Positions 11,901 through 23,668 of a stretch of DNA of 64,000 nt are shown here, piece by piece. The translations under genes and the position numbers were made by a program. The notes under the pieces were generated by a model that did no database searches, was not told the origin of the DNA, and saw only the letters and a program-made list of their open reading frames with translations. Numbering within the stretch: the first letter of the stretch is position 1; each line of letters opens with the position of its first letter. The DNA is from Tachypleus tridentatus (taxonomy: Eukaryota; Arthropoda; Merostomata; Xiphosura; Limulidae): the NCBI RefSeq assembly GCF_004210375.1, contig NC_134825.1:70051558-70115557 (forward strand), in the 5' to 3' direction.

Positions 11901-14900
11901 GCCTTATCATGGAGTTTTTCACAATGCAAATTACGCTGCAGAGCTATTGTTGAAATGAAAATTTTGAAATGAAACTTTGTTTCATTTAGTAGGAGAAACG
12001 TGTGCAACTTGAAGACTTTAATATGTCATGATATAAAATACTGTTTATTGTAGGTATTATTAATTTATTTTGTGAGTAAATATTCCATGATTGTTTAGTT
12101 TTTCATAACAAAGAATTAAAATGCAATTATTTTGAAGTAAATGTTATGACAAGTTTAGTTATGTAACTCAGAATTGTACATTGTTTACAAGTCACTGATG
12201 TTGAGCCCATCAAATATTGTGTGAAATTTATTGATGTTAAGGATATAGAGATTTTTAGAAGGCAAGTAGATGATTAAGTTATGAATAAATAAATAGTTTG
12301 AGAAAAACAGGAACAGCAAACAAACTGAGCAGACAAGAAAATAAAGTCAGAGGAAGTAGAAGTTCGGCCAAAGAAAAGTTCAGTGTAAAGGTACCTGTCA
12401 TAGGAGTGAAATGTCAAATGATTAATATGTTAAATAAACCTATAAAATACTAATTTCCTCAGAAACTAAGAAATGATTTGAATATTGTAAGGCATAAATT
12501 GGCTCTAGTTATGTAGAATTGGAAGTTAACAACCAGTTATTCATGAACAGCAAAAATTATGTACATAATTTGTTCCATTTTATCTTTATTTCTATAGGTT
12601 TGAGAAAGAAATGGATGACTACAGTGTTATAATGGTTAAGGCTTTAGCAGACAGGTTAGCTGAGGTGAGTTTTACTATGCTGGTATTATACATATAACAT
12701 AAGAAATGAACACTAATTTCATACTATAAAGTTAGTTGTTAAACTTCCCTTACTGAAACATTGTAGTTAGTCTTTAACTTATCTCTAATTTGCAAGACTC
12801 ATTTATTGATGGCATAGGAGTTCAGTGACACAGCACCAAGGATGAATATATGTGTGTGTTGGGGTATGCATATATACGAGGGCTGTTAAAAAAATACGCG
12901 GACTGTTTGAATTGCGTGGCTCCAGTTGGTTCCAGGGGAATCCACTTGGTGTGGCTAGGTTTGCACAGATCAGCTGATTACGACGCCATTTCCCGATTGC
13001 AGATATCTTCATTTGTGTATTAGCTATGCGGTTTTAAGTGAAGTGCGATTTTTTCATTTGACGGATTTCAGAATGAATGACCTGAAGGAGCAATGACTTG
13101 CTGTGAAATTTTGTGTTTGGAAAATCTGCAACTGAAACTTTTACTATGCTTAACACGCTTACGGTGATGTTGCTATGAAGCGCACGCATGTTTCAAGTGG
13201 CATGAACGTTTTAAGGATGGTCGACAGTCCATTGAAGATGATGAGCGCCCTGGACGCCTTCCATACGTCAACTGACGACCCACACGCCGACAAAATCAAC
13301 ACCCTGGTGCGGACAAATCGGACGCCTGACTGTCAGGGAGCTTGCTGAAGAGTGTGGGATATCAGTTGGATCTTGTTACGAGATTTTGACCGAAAAATTG
13401 AAGATGCACTGCATTGCTGCTGCAATTCAGCCCTCAGAACTCGTGAGTTTTGGCCAAACACTCGATCACTGTTCTTCCCCACCCCCCTACTCACCTGACC
13501 TTGCTCCTTGCGACTTTTCTTGTTCCCCAAACTCAAAAGACCCTTGAAAGGAAGAAGATTTGAGACGATTCTCGAGATTAAAACAAATGCGACGAAGGAG
13601 CTGGAGGACATTACAAAAGAAGCATACCAGGACTGTTTCAACAAGTGGAAACACCTTTGGGATAAGTGTGTGAGTTGGGGAGGAGAGTACTTTGAAGGGG
13701 TCCCAGACCTGTAACTTCTAAATAAAGTACATTTTATTTTATGACGTCAGTTTGCGTATTTTTTTAACAGATCTCGTAAACTTTGTTGAATATGTGTGTT
13801 GAAGCATGCAAAGTGCACTTTGTTGCATGTGCTCGTTGGAGCATGCATATGTGCTTTGTTGCTTGTGCGAATTGCAGTGTTCACAGACCTGCTGTTTTTC
13901 CAAGATACACACAAAAAAGTCAAGACATTCCATGCCTTCCTAGCACATCTACCTTGTCTTTCAAACAACATTGGTAATTATATTGGATTATTTATAACAA
14001 ATAGAAAGGAAAGATTTTAATTTACTGAATTTTCTCAAACACTACTTCATTATGAGGATTTTTAATGAATTATTTAGCCAATGCTGCAGTGCTTATTATT
14101 GCCAAGATAACTTCAGTCAACTAACAGAGTTATTTTATTACACCTATTGGTTACTTAGAAAGCCAGTTAAATTATAGTTGTTTTGGGACATTGTATTTTT
14201 TGTGTGTTTTAATAGTTTTTTCTTGTAAAGTGCATATTTGAAATAAATAAAAATTACTATGTATTACCAATAAGTGGGGTTAAGGTTTACCAAGACTAAA
14301 AACAAAAACTTGAAGTACAAGAGTCCACATGTCAATACTAAATTCATTTTTACTATGTGTACATTGTACTTATTGTTGTAAATAATTACATCATAAAACT
14401 TAGAAACTTGTTAGGTTAGATGAGGAAACTAAATATAAAAAATATACTAAAATTAGTGTACACTAGTTGAGTACACTTTTTTTATTATGTAATTAACAGT
14501 TTTGACTATACCTGGTTTAGGTTTTTATTTTTGGTCCTATGTACTATACCTCCCATTGAAGATTATTTTAATTTTATCAACTAAGTGCACTAATGATTAC
14601 TGCTAAATATAACAACATTGTGTTTTAAACTTCAGTGTAAAAGTTACTAGTGAATTAACTATAGCTACATATTTAGTGTTTTCAAATTTTCTATTAAGTG
14701 CAAAGCTAAACTACAGGACAGTTTTCTGACACCCTTGCTACAGTAAGGTATCTGTAAAAAAAGGTTTTTAATGAATGAAATGTTTAAATTAGGTATAATT
14801 AATAGTTTATTATAGATTTTCTTTTCTAGTTGCTTGATTAATTGAAGGCTGTTTTGTTTCTAGGCTTATGCAGAGGAACTGCACGAAAGAGTGAGAAAAG

Positions 14901-15968
14901 AGTTTTGGGGTTACTGTTCTGAAGAACATTTAGACTCCCAAGAATTACATAAAATTAAATACCAGGTAGATTTCATAAGTGTTTGCATTTCATAAGTGGA
15001 TAACCAGAAAAATAAACAGAATTATTAATTTTAAAACTTATTTAAGTGAGTAGTCTGACATAACAACTATATTTTTTGTGATTGTTTATCAGATATGATT
15101 AATAACTTTTTCAGTTGGAAGTTTAATAAGGAATTGATATAGTATGATTGACTTGAAACTATTGTGAAAATGTATTTCATTTGATATATATCTCTTTAGC
15201 ATTTTAAATGTGGATGTTTCAAAATGTTACAACAAAATCCTGAATGTTTCTTTTAATTGTAACAAATAAAAATAAATTTTATGGAAGCTAATTATTTTGA
15301 TAAAAAGATAATGTAGAAAAAGTTCTACAAAGTAAAACTAAATGCATGTAATGGAAAATTACAAATATTTTAGTATCTTGATGAAACTTTTGTGCAGTAC
15401 AATTATTCTTAACTTTAAATAACAGTAATTTTGTATAACATTTGATGATTACCAGTTTCCTTATTCTTATTCTTAGGGAATTCGGCCTGCTCCTGGATAC
15501 CCCACTCAGCCTGACCACACTGAAAAATTGACAATGTGGAAGCTAATGGATGTTGAGAAAGAAGCAGGAATTAAATTAACAGAATCTTTAGCCATGCATC
15601 CTGCAGCATCTGTATCAGGATTATACTTTTCTCACCCTAGGGCTGCGTATTTTGCTACAGGAAAACTTGCCAAGGATCAGGTATTGATTCATTTCAATAT
15701 TTTTTTTTAAGACAAGAAAAACTATCCTTAATTTTCAACACTTGAAATAGTTTTTATTATTTTTACAATTTTATGAGTTACTTTTATTTTTTTAATCTTA
15801 AATTTAAACTACAGTCAGTAACTATAGGTTATTACTTTAGTAATTAATAAAAATAAAATTATTTTACACCCCCAGATTGAAGACTACGCCAAACGAAAAG
15901 GTGCATCTGTTGTAGAAGTCATAAAATGGCTGTCACCTGTTTTGGCCTATGATCCTGATTTAGAGTAG
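8834..15968 (+). CDS. MTR: Methionine synthase (cobalamin-dependent), C-terminal exons
   Basis: Seven exons encode about 318 residues that align from end to end (by memory of the human and E. coli proteins) with the C-terminal reactivation domain of B12-dependent methionine synthase. That enzyme remethylates homocysteine using methyl-tetrahydrofolate in the cytosol; this domain binds AdoMet and rescues oxidised cobalamin. Exons: 8834-8989, 10693-10886, 11285-11424, 12598-12664, 14864-14965, 15477-15680, 15876-15968. All introns are GT-AG, phases match (1,0,2,0,0,0), and no stop or indel interrupts the 956 nt. Landmarks are [13 protein letters not shown], the RxxxGY motif in [15 protein letters not shown], and LTESLAM. 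The first exon starts mid-codon, so the homocysteine, folate and cobalamin domains must lie upstream of the window (or partly in the N gap). The full family length is ~1,265 aa, so roughly three quarters are not visible. The gene converges on a BTBD3/6-like gene. Confidence 0.95.
10693..10886 (+). CDS. MTR: MTR exon: [15 protein letters not shown] region
   Basis: The acceptor TTTCAAG restores the split Gly codon, giving [15 protein letters not shown]...GVLAFYAA...[10 protein letters not shown]...LHGLRQQ. The donor CAG|GTTGAG leaves phase 0. The reading frame runs on into the intron for 93 nt, which could mislead a gene finder. Confidence 0.94.
11285..11424 (+). CDS. MTR: MTR exon: [21 protein letters not shown] region
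   Basis: The acceptor CATTTAG is followed by AEKDSA..., in phase with the previous LRQQ. It contains the conserved SDFIAP and FGCEEL motifs. The donor CAAAA|GTATGT leaves two bases of a Lys codon, completed by the G that opens the next exon. Confidence 0.93.
12598..12664 (+). CDS. MTR: MTR exon: [17 protein letters not shown]
   Basis: A short 67-bp exon between TTTCTATAG and GAG|GTGAGT. It encodes [19 protein letters not shown] followed by LAE, a highly conserved MetH segment. It is too short to stand out as an open frame and was found by homology. Confidence 0.94.
12877..13776 (+). mobile_element. Internally deleted mariner element in an MTR intron
   Basis: The terminal inverted repeats CGAGGGCTGTTAAAAAAATA / TATTTTTTTAACAGATCTCG are flanked by TA on both sides (12875-12876 and 13777-13778). 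The interior holds both ends of a mariner transposase: an N-terminal part near 13072 (MNDLKEQ..., [10 protein letters not shown], a helix-turn-helix-like stretch [10 protein letters not shown] at 13337) and a C-terminal part from about 13420 to 13713 (LALRTREFW-like, [14 protein letters not shown], ...YFEGVPDL stop). About 0.4 kb including the catalytic core is missing after ...LKMHCIAA (about 13420), and small frameshifts are present. It is non-autonomous. Confidence 0.93.
13801..13874. repeat. Two-unit ~37-bp tandem repeat
   Basis: GAAGCATGCAAAGTGCACTT at 13801 is echoed by GGAGCATGCATATGTGCTTT at 13838, each followed by TGTTGC(A/T)TGTGC. It lies just outside the mariner end. Confidence 0.5.
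14864..14965 (+). CDS. MTR: MTR exon: [17 protein letters not shown]
   Basis: A 102-bp exon between TTTCTAG and CAG|GTAGAT. It encodes [18 protein letters not shown]..., a core helix of the activation domain, in frame with both neighbours (34 codons). The upstream intron carries a mariner insertion. Confidence 0.94.
15477..15680 (+). CDS. MTR: MTR exon: RPAPGYP AdoMet-binding motif
   Basis: A 204-bp exon between TTCTTAG and CAG|GTATTG. It holds [19 protein letters not shown] (the RxxxGY motif that contacts AdoMet), then [20 protein letters not shown] and the conserved YF...GK(L/I)xKDQ end. All residues expected for the fold are present. Confidence 0.95.
15876..15968 (+). CDS. MTR: MTR terminal exon with stop
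   Basis: The acceptor is ACACCCCCAG. It encodes [20 protein letters not shown] and then [10 protein letters not shown] before TAG at 15966-15968. The length and ending match the family C-terminus (…LGYD). A polyadenylation hexamer AATAAA at 16182-16187 gives a plausible 3' UTR of about 220 bases. Confidence 0.94.
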   Translation: MEDYAKRKGASVVEVIKWLSPVLAYDPDLE

Positions 15969-16181
15969 ATAATACAAGTATCTATACAATTTTCTTATTA
16001 GTATTATACAGTTGTTTATGAAGGTTCTGTTTATTTGAGTAGCAGTCATTTGTAAATGTATTTTATTGTATATTTTAATCACATTTGATGATTACGGGCA
16101 TTTGAAGTTGCTACAAGTTTTCATTACATTATTTTACTTGATTTAATCATTTTATTTACTTTATACAGTTCTTAGTATTTA

Positions 16182-16187
16182 AATAAA
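16182..16187 (+). promoter_or_regulatory. Candidate MTR polyadenylation signal
   Basis: An AATAAA lies 214 bases after the MTR stop codon in an AT-rich 3' flank. Placement is reasonable, but the hexamer is common in this composition. Confidence 0.4.
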
Positions 16188-16742
16188 CAGAGTAAACAAC
16201 AAGTTTAATATCATAGAATTTTATTATATTCACACATGCTCAAAACAATGAATATCTAATGAGACACTTGGCAAAAAGTGTTTTTAATCTTTACTACTAC
16301 TATGTAGTAACATCTATTAAGAAAAATTGTTAACAATATTAAGTGCTCATGATGTCTTTTAGAAGATGTTTATATTATTATACATTTAATTCAAATAATT
16401 TGTATTGCATAAGAAAAGACTGTTATTAGTTTCTCAAGAAAACCAAAGTGTATGTTACTGTGAATTCTATTGGTGCAACCCATGAGGGAAAGAAAATACC
16501 TATTACTTAGGTTGAACAGCAACTAGCAAAAATTGAAAATAAGATTACACATATTTGATTTGTAGAAACCTACATATTTTTATGTTAGCAACTTTCACTG
16601 ATATACTTGAATACAGATGTAAAACAAAAACAAAAATTCTTATTTAAAAAAAGGAAAAAAAATCACCTTTTCTTGAGACGTGAAACATTCCAAGAAATTT
16701 ATATTTTACTATTACTTTTTTTATATGTATTTTGACACATAT

Positions 16743-16827
16743 TAATGATTGTTAATGGAAATGAAGTACTTAACTGACTGAGGAAGAACAACTGTGAAAA
16801 CCAAGTTTAACTAAGGTGTTAAGTAGA
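16743..16827 (+). repeat. Dispersed ~85-bp repeat, copy 1
   Basis: TAATGATTGTTAATGGAAAT...AAGGTGTTAAGTAG matches 18562-18646 with only a few differences. A shorter related piece is near 19595-19660 (GTGAAAAACCAAGTTTTACT). Confidence 0.75.
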
Positions 16828-18561
16828 ATAACTAGAGATGTTTCCACTGTAGTGTATTATAAAAATTAGTATTAGTAGTAATAGCTCTTCTTCATTGGGT
16901 ACGAAGATACAAAAGTGCCAACTTATGAGTGTTGATATGTGTATATGATCTTGTTTATATATGACTATACTGTTCTAAAGTTTGTACAGCATAGCTGTTC
17001 ATACCTTTGGATGTGTAAAAAAACATCAATTAAAAAAGATGCTTCATGTGTTGATACATTGCAATTGGCACTCTAGTATCTAACTGTTTAATGTTAGCAT
17101 AGGTAATAGAATGTTTTCAAGCTTTAAAACACTAGCAACTGGATATTGCATAATAATTCTTTATTTTATATCAAAATTAAAAATGATTCAAGCAGTAACA
17201 AATCTACAGTCAAAAATATTTGATGTGGCTGTCACCATCAATGGTAATTCATCTTGATTTCAATATAATGGTGCTTTGTACTTATCTGCACAGGCATATT
17301 TCACAAGGTTGGCTTTCACTGTAATAGCTTTAGCAACCAGAAACTTTCTTATATGATCAGTTAATTTTGCACCTTCTTTACTCAAAATCCTTGATCCAAC
17401 ATTTGAATGTTAGTTGATGTCTTTTAAAATGTCAACTACTGTTAACATTTGTTTAGATTTACATTCTTGGACTAAGCAGCATACTAGTTAATTGATCATC
17501 ACAATTGTTTAGTTGATATTTCATAATGAATACTAAATAATGAGATCAATATATTTTTGTCACCACAGATAATGTTTATTGAAGTAACCATTATCCAATT
17601 ACAAAGTAACAAAAAATTATTTTTTATATATTTTCACAGCATCGATTTTAAGTGTTAACAACTTAATTTACTCTCTAAAAAATTTACAAATTGTAATACT
17701 TTTGTATACAACTACATTTTTGTATTGAAATAAGTTTGTGAAAAGAAAAAATAAATTTTGTAATCATGTTTATTATTGCTTTGAGGTTCCACTCTGTTAC
17801 AATTTATTTTAAAATATGCATTCTATATATTTTGTTATTCAAAATTACCTAAGCTTCAAGGATTATGTATATTTCTAGTTATTTTCAACCAGGTAGTCAG
17901 TTGTAAAGTTTTTGGTAGTTTGCCTACTCAAACTTGGTCATAAGGAACTTTTGCACCTAAAGTTTCAATTGTTACTGCTATACATAAGCTTTACTTTTCC
18001 CAGTACCCTGTGTTTTGTACCAAGGACATTCTTCTGATATGTATCTATCTTTCAAAAAGCCACTGATCAATTGTTTATTTGTAAAATAATTTGTGATATT
18101 TTTACTAGCCTGCCATAAACCCAGATACTAAGCTATAATATTACAAAATATTACTTTCAGCAATTCAAAATTATTACAGATAAAATTTGATAAAACTACT
18201 TGCAACAGAAAATTACTAACAAAATTTAAAAAATACCAGTTGTTTGCATGTGATACCCATAACACGTTCTTATTAAGTATATATTCAAATAGTTATTACA
18301 AAACGTTCAAAATCAAACTGATGAAAGTTACAGGAAAACAGCAGCTAAAGAACAAACATAAAAAGACCAGCTGTTGATTTAACAGATCTTTCCAATACTT
18401 TAACGCTCATTTCTTAGTTGATATGAAACTCGAAGTTTGATATTTTTCCAACGCTTAACATCCCTGATGGTTTTAGGTTTAATCACTGAATACTATGAAG
18501 ACACTATTGACCAATCAAGTTTACTCGTATCTTAGTTGAATGACATTACTAATGGACTTTT

Positions 18562-18646
18562 TAATGATTGTTAATGGAAATGAAGTACTTATCCGACTAA
18601 GGAAGAACAACTGTGAAAACCAAGTTTAACTAAGGTGTTAAGTAGT
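18562..18646 (+). repeat. Dispersed ~85-bp repeat, copy 2
   Basis: Direct-orientation second copy of the 16743 segment, including GAAGAACAACTGTGAAAACC. No target duplication or terminal repeat is visible. Confidence 0.75.
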
Positions 18647-20907
18647 ATAGTTTTTCCAATTGAAGGCTCCCACTGCAGTCACACCCAATAGGCTTTATGG
18701 CTAAATGAGAAACCTCTATAGTTCAGGCATGGCAGTCCTTAATTTTACTCTGTAGATCAGGTAAAATGCAATCAATCAGCTTTCAGAAGAAACTTTTATA
18801 ACACATCCTCAAACTGAAAGTGTTTGGTATTATCATGTCTTGAAATTGACTTTCAGGTCCCTAGACTAGTAGATTAACCACTAGCACATGCTTGGGTTCC
18901 CACTGGGTTGAACTTATGGTATTAATTCATCATAGTGATATGATATTTACATTTCTGTAACTCACCTTCATGATTAAAGCACCTTTGAAAGCGTACTTGG
19001 GAAAACTGCAGCAGTAGAGTATAACATATTTTACAGTCTTAATCTGTTATCATATATATCCATGAAACATGAATACAATAGGAGGTTTTTTTGTATGTCC
19101 ATGTATAAAAATAATGTATCTTGGATAATATCAGTCATTACATTGTACTTATTTCATGTTTGGTAACTTTACACAAACCATGTTCGTACTTCAATGATTA
19201 TAGTGCCAGTTTATTTTGATATAGACAAGGACATAACTACAATGTTGTCACTGCACCAAGCCAATACTAAAACAGCATTTCTCCAACAGCAGGTTTTTCA
19301 GTATTTCAAAGACATCATTGCACTACTACTACTACTTAAAAAAAAAAAAAAAAGGCATAATATACTTTAACTAATATCATTGTAAATTATTATCAGTGCT
19401 ACCTGTGAAGTTAGAATTTGATCAGTGCCAGACTTGCCATATTACAGGAACTTCACACACCACAAACTTTTATTCTTGCAAGCAACATGAAATTAACAAA
19501 ATCTTTCAAGGAAGCTGCTTATCTTAGTAGTTCACCTTGTGCCGTAAGCTCTTCCAGGCAGCACTAATAATGCATCAAAAAGCCAGGAAGGTTGTTAAGA
19601 GAAAGAAGTACTAGATGAATTGTGAAAAACCAAGTTTTACTAAGCACGTAGTATACAATTCTCCAGTTTTACCCTTAAACGGCAGCTATCATCTATTGAT
19701 GCTACCACCTACAACCTTTCTGCTGTTTAAGGGTTAAAAGAGAAGGATGAAAGTCTAACTTGTCTTACTGCAGAGTTGTACAGCACTCACTCCAGCATCT
19801 CCAGGAAGTACTGAAAGAAATGTTACTCCACCATAATAAGTCAGGCACAAAAAAAAAAAGTGAAGCAGGCAGTACACCCTGAGTTGTTGGAAATACTTCA
19901 CCCACTGAGTTAGTTGGACAACTTGGAATTTCCTACATTTTAACAACTTATTCTTTATTCTATGGGGAATGAGTATAATGTGAATTACATCTACAAATAA
20001 AAGAAACAAATTCAGTAGCAACAATCTGGCTCAACTTGGCAACAGATGGATTTATATGGATCATTAATTGATACAGATCAAGATGTGGTTACTATTGATT
20101 ATTTTACAAAGCAGATAGCAACTCACTCCTTTCCTCACAGTTAGTTGTTATTTTTGGTTCACATTTGAATAACACTTGATATATTCATCTTGGAATTAGG
20201 TTTGATCTTCTAATTTATGCCTCACACTAGTGAACTTAACTAATTTCTACAATCATCCTTCTTGGAATGAAGAGATTTGTTTTCTTCTGTTAAATGTATT
20301 CTTCTCTTATTAGAAGTGGGAACAAATACTTTTAATTGGTGTATCTATATTTCTTTTAAAGAATATCAAAAAATAATAATCTTAAGTGAAAGTAAACACA
20401 CTTTACAGATCATAATTATGGTGACGATTTTATTTCACTTAAAAAAACATTTACACCAAGATATAATTAAGTTAAGATAAAGATTTTTTACTTCTACTGG
20501 TATTAAATGTACAGATCAAGCATGAGAATTTCTGTCCTCCTTGCAAAGCTATCATGCCCACATCCATCACCACCAACAGGTGGTCTGCTTTACTCATTTA
20601 TGATAGCATACAGAAAGCAGTGGGAAACAGCTTCATAAATGATGCTTTAATAGTTTAACACAGCAGCATAAAGGCATTAGAAATTTAAAAAAGACTGTTA
20701 GCTCTAGCAATTGTGCTACTGTCTATTGTGTAAGCCTTGTCTGTGATGTAAGTTTCATTATAATCCACCTTGTAATGAATACTGCATAGTTTTCAGTGAC
20801 TTGGTTTATTATATGGATACATTTATTTTGTTAGTCACTTAAAGGGTATATATGTACTGATTACTTATTGTGTGCAATTAACTGAACACACTATTACAGT
20901 GATCATT

Positions 20908-21960
20908 TCAAGAATGGGTGGATGTCCCATAAAAGATTAGTTCTGGTATCTGACCACCTTGCACACCAGTTCCATTTGTGCTGTCTGAAGAACACTGAAA
21001 CTGAAATGTAACATTCCCCACTGTGACTCTCACTTAAACCTTCTTGACCAAAGTAACTCAGCTCTGCTCCATCCAAGATTGCAGATGCAGTATAGAAGGT
21101 ATCTGATTCAATTTGAATTGGATGTTGAAAGTAAACATGAAATGTATTGCTTGAACCATCTGAGAAGAACTTGGTATCATTTTTCAGCTAAAACTTTACC
21201 CATCCTTTTAAGCTCTATTTTTACTGTATAATCAGAAGCACCATTACTTGATCCATACAATCCAAAGCCAACAATAAAATGCTTATCAACACAGAACTGA
21301 ATGCTGTCAACGAACGCCCACGGTACCTCCACTGGTTGCTTCTGTAAGCTGAAGACTGGGAACCATGACAGATCTGTGATTTGAGTCCTATCCTTGGACA
21401 GGTAGGAAAGTCCAGAATAGGCTTGTTACTGGCTGTAAAATGAAGAAAAATATCAGTGGTTTCCTGTAAAGTTAATATCCTGGACTGAGCAGGACCATTA
21501 GCAAATTCTTCTAGAGCCATTCCTGGGATGCTAATTAAATACAGAGCTTTTCCCAATACCTTTCTCTTGTTTTCAGAAATTGGTTCTATGTTCTCCTCAG
21601 AGACACTCTGCAGTTGCCCAGTTCATCACAGCTTGGAACAGAATTGTTTCCTTTACATTCAAGGTCTCCCCTAGAGAGAATATAGTTTCAAGAGTGTTGT
21701 AATCAATGTCTCCAAACCCTTCTGAAGTTACAGCCAACTCTGCTTGAGCATCAATCACTTCCCAGCATCTCTGCATCAGGTCAGGTTCTTCAAACAGCTG
21801 ACTCTGGCTCAATAAGACACAGGCATTCTTGGCAGTAAGGCTAGTTTCCAAATAGGAAACACATGCTCTGGCTAGATGAGGGACTAGGTACTTTTTGGCA
21901 GCATAGAGAGTAGCCAGCACTGTATCTGCTTCCAGGCTGATGTCATCATAATACAAGTAT
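20908..21960 (-). CDS. BTBD3/6-like exon: BTB end, BACK and PHR domains
   Basis: The acceptor TTATTCAG is followed by YLYYDDISLEADTVLATLYA... After an extra base near 21604 it continues ENKRKVLGKALYLISIPGMA...QSSAYRSNQWRYRGR. After further frame changes near 21312, 21181 and 21026 it ends GTGVQGGQIPELIFYGTSTH before a stop at 20908-20910. Intronless coding of BACK and PHR in one large exon is what I would expect for a compact BTBD gene. Confidence 0.85.
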
Positions 21961-23257
21961 CTGAATAAAAAATATCAGTGTTACTTGCAAATACAAAAGC
22001 TGAAAACATTGGGAGAGAGGGAAATTGACAAATGATGTACTACCAATGTTTGTTTATCTGAAATACATACCAAGACAATTAACTAATGTATAATTTTATT
22101 TAAACTTGAAAACCAATACCAGTTGTATAACTATTATACTATCAATTTTAACTGTATCAGCTGTGCACAACATATATATATATGTATAAAAGTATACTTT
22201 AAGTTGATTCCTATTTTAAATTTAAAATCCATATAAATAAATCTCTCAAAGACTTCAATGTTGAAGAAACTTACTGGAAATTTCGACTAATGCAAAGTAG
22301 CATTTCTTTGCACAAGTTCAATTTAATGTATTACCTAGCCTGATTGATATATTTATCAGTTTTATCAAATATTGCCAAAATGTATTTTAAATTCATAAAT
22401 GTATTGTTATAAATAGTTTTTAATTTAGATATGTCTGAAAATTTGTACTGTAGTTTAAGGAGAAGGAAGTTTATAAAGTAAAATGATGGGCATCTGGAAC
22501 CTATTACCTGAGCTAGTTATTAATACATGACTTATTCAAGTTGCTGTCAATATCATCCAATAAATTAGTCTATGAACATTGAATTTCAATAAGGAAAGTG
22601 AAATATGAAACTAATTGGTATGAGAAATTAGTTTAAATTTAATTTATTTGCCACGTTAGGTCCTTTGGTGAAATTTGGTTACAGCAACCAAGGGAATCGT
22701 TAAGTGTGCTGGACTTTCTATTATATTTTTTATCCCAAATAATCCAAAGGGACCTAGCCAACAACACAGACTATTACAATATTGTCTTCTAGCTTTATCA
22801 ATATGAGAAGATTCTCAAGAAATAACAAATTACTTGGAGTGAATAATGTATTTACAGTTTAGCAGTACATGAACCAACAATAGTATGAGTACTATTATTA
22901 AGCTATTTAAATTTTTATCAGTATTACAAAAATATGGCAGAATAATAACAGTGAAAACAAATTTTAATAATTGCCAGTTTACCTTTTTTTACATTGTATA
23001 CAAAAAACAACCAATTTTCACAAAAATTTAAAATGTAAAAAATTCTGGTATTTAGATATAAATAACAACTTGGAAAATCAAATAATGTATTTACTAAAAT
23101 TGGAAAGCATTTTGAAAGTGAAACAACGAATCGAAATAAACAAAAATGTCCATAAGAACCAATATCTGTAAAAGTCGTACGACTAGTAACCTCAGAAAAC
23201 AACAAAAGTTTTAAAGTTAATCGTAAACTAAATATAAAATTCACTAAAACAAGTTAC

Positions 23258-23668
23258 CGAAGAAGAGTTAGAAAGGCAGCAGGCTCTACATCAGGGATTT
23301 CAATCTCTCTTTTGTCCTCTGCAAGACCCCCATAAAACATTGCAAAAAACACTGAACTTCCAGTTGCTAAGATGTACTTGTGTGCTGGTATTCGTTGAGT
23401 GGAGCCTTTCAGGGCCTACAATAAACTGTACGTCGCTCATTAATTCATTATTAAACATAGCAGCATTTCTCTCACGTACTGTTGCTTTGGCTGCTTGCCA
23501 ATTAGGATCTAACGTCTGACCTGGGTTAGGGGACAGAGGTGGCACAATCATGGGCGGAAGGATGTGTAGACTTCCAGACCCTTTGTATGGAGGTGGACTG
23601 GAAGCGGTAGTTAACAGGGGGAGCTGCTGTTGAATCACCGTTGTTGCCGTTGCCACGTTGTTTCCAAA
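23258..23668 (-). CDS. BTBD3/6-like exon: N-terminus and BTB domain
   Basis: The frame opens at an acceptor near 23669 (…GTCAG|TTTGG), or 5 nt earlier, with no Met, so an upstream coding or leader exon is missing. It encodes a Ser/Pro-rich leader, then [20 protein letters not shown] and the BTB start. An extra base near 23407 separates [10 protein letters not shown] from [16 protein letters not shown]. The donor is CTTCG|GTAACT at 23258, splitting an Arg codon completed by the next exon. Confidence 0.85.

Larger units (their letters stand above)
15969..20907. other. Convergent intergenic interval MTR / BTBD-like
   Basis: This interval holds the 3' ends of the two convergent genes, AT-rich sequence, an A16 run near 19340, and the repeated ~85-bp segment listed separately. 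I see no exon with coding similarity and no SINE. Confidence 0.6.
20908..23668 (-). pseudogene. BTBD3/BTBD6-like BTB-BACK-PHR gene with about five frameshifts
   Basis: Two minus-strand exons reconstruct a ~488-codon protein that follows human BTBD3/BTBD6 almost throughout: a Pro-rich N-terminus, BTB ([13 protein letters not shown]...[20 protein letters not shown]), BACK (ADTVLATLYAAKKYLVPHLA...CWEVIDAQAELA) and PHR (YRSNQWRYRGR, FGLYGSS, ELSYFGQEG). Family members are CUL3 E3-ligase substrate adaptors; the PHR domain is also found in MYCBP2. The single intron (21961-23257) has GT-AG ends and conserves phase. The frame shifts near 23407, 21604, 21312, 21181 and 21026, four times by one extra base, with no other in-frame stops. 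Because the intron is kept, it is not a processed copy. Either it is a recently inactivated duplicate or the assembly is poorly polished here; the clean MTR exons next door argue somewhat against general assembly error. Confidence 0.72.

Noticed and set aside
13508-13714. 68-codon open frame as a small gene
   Set aside because: It is the C-terminal remnant of the mariner transposase ([14 protein letters not shown]...YFEGVPDL).
22655-22760. Possible small inverted-repeat element (AGGTCCTTTGG / CCAAAGGGACCT)
   Set aside because: Arms are short and imperfect, with no target duplication; not distinguishable from chance.
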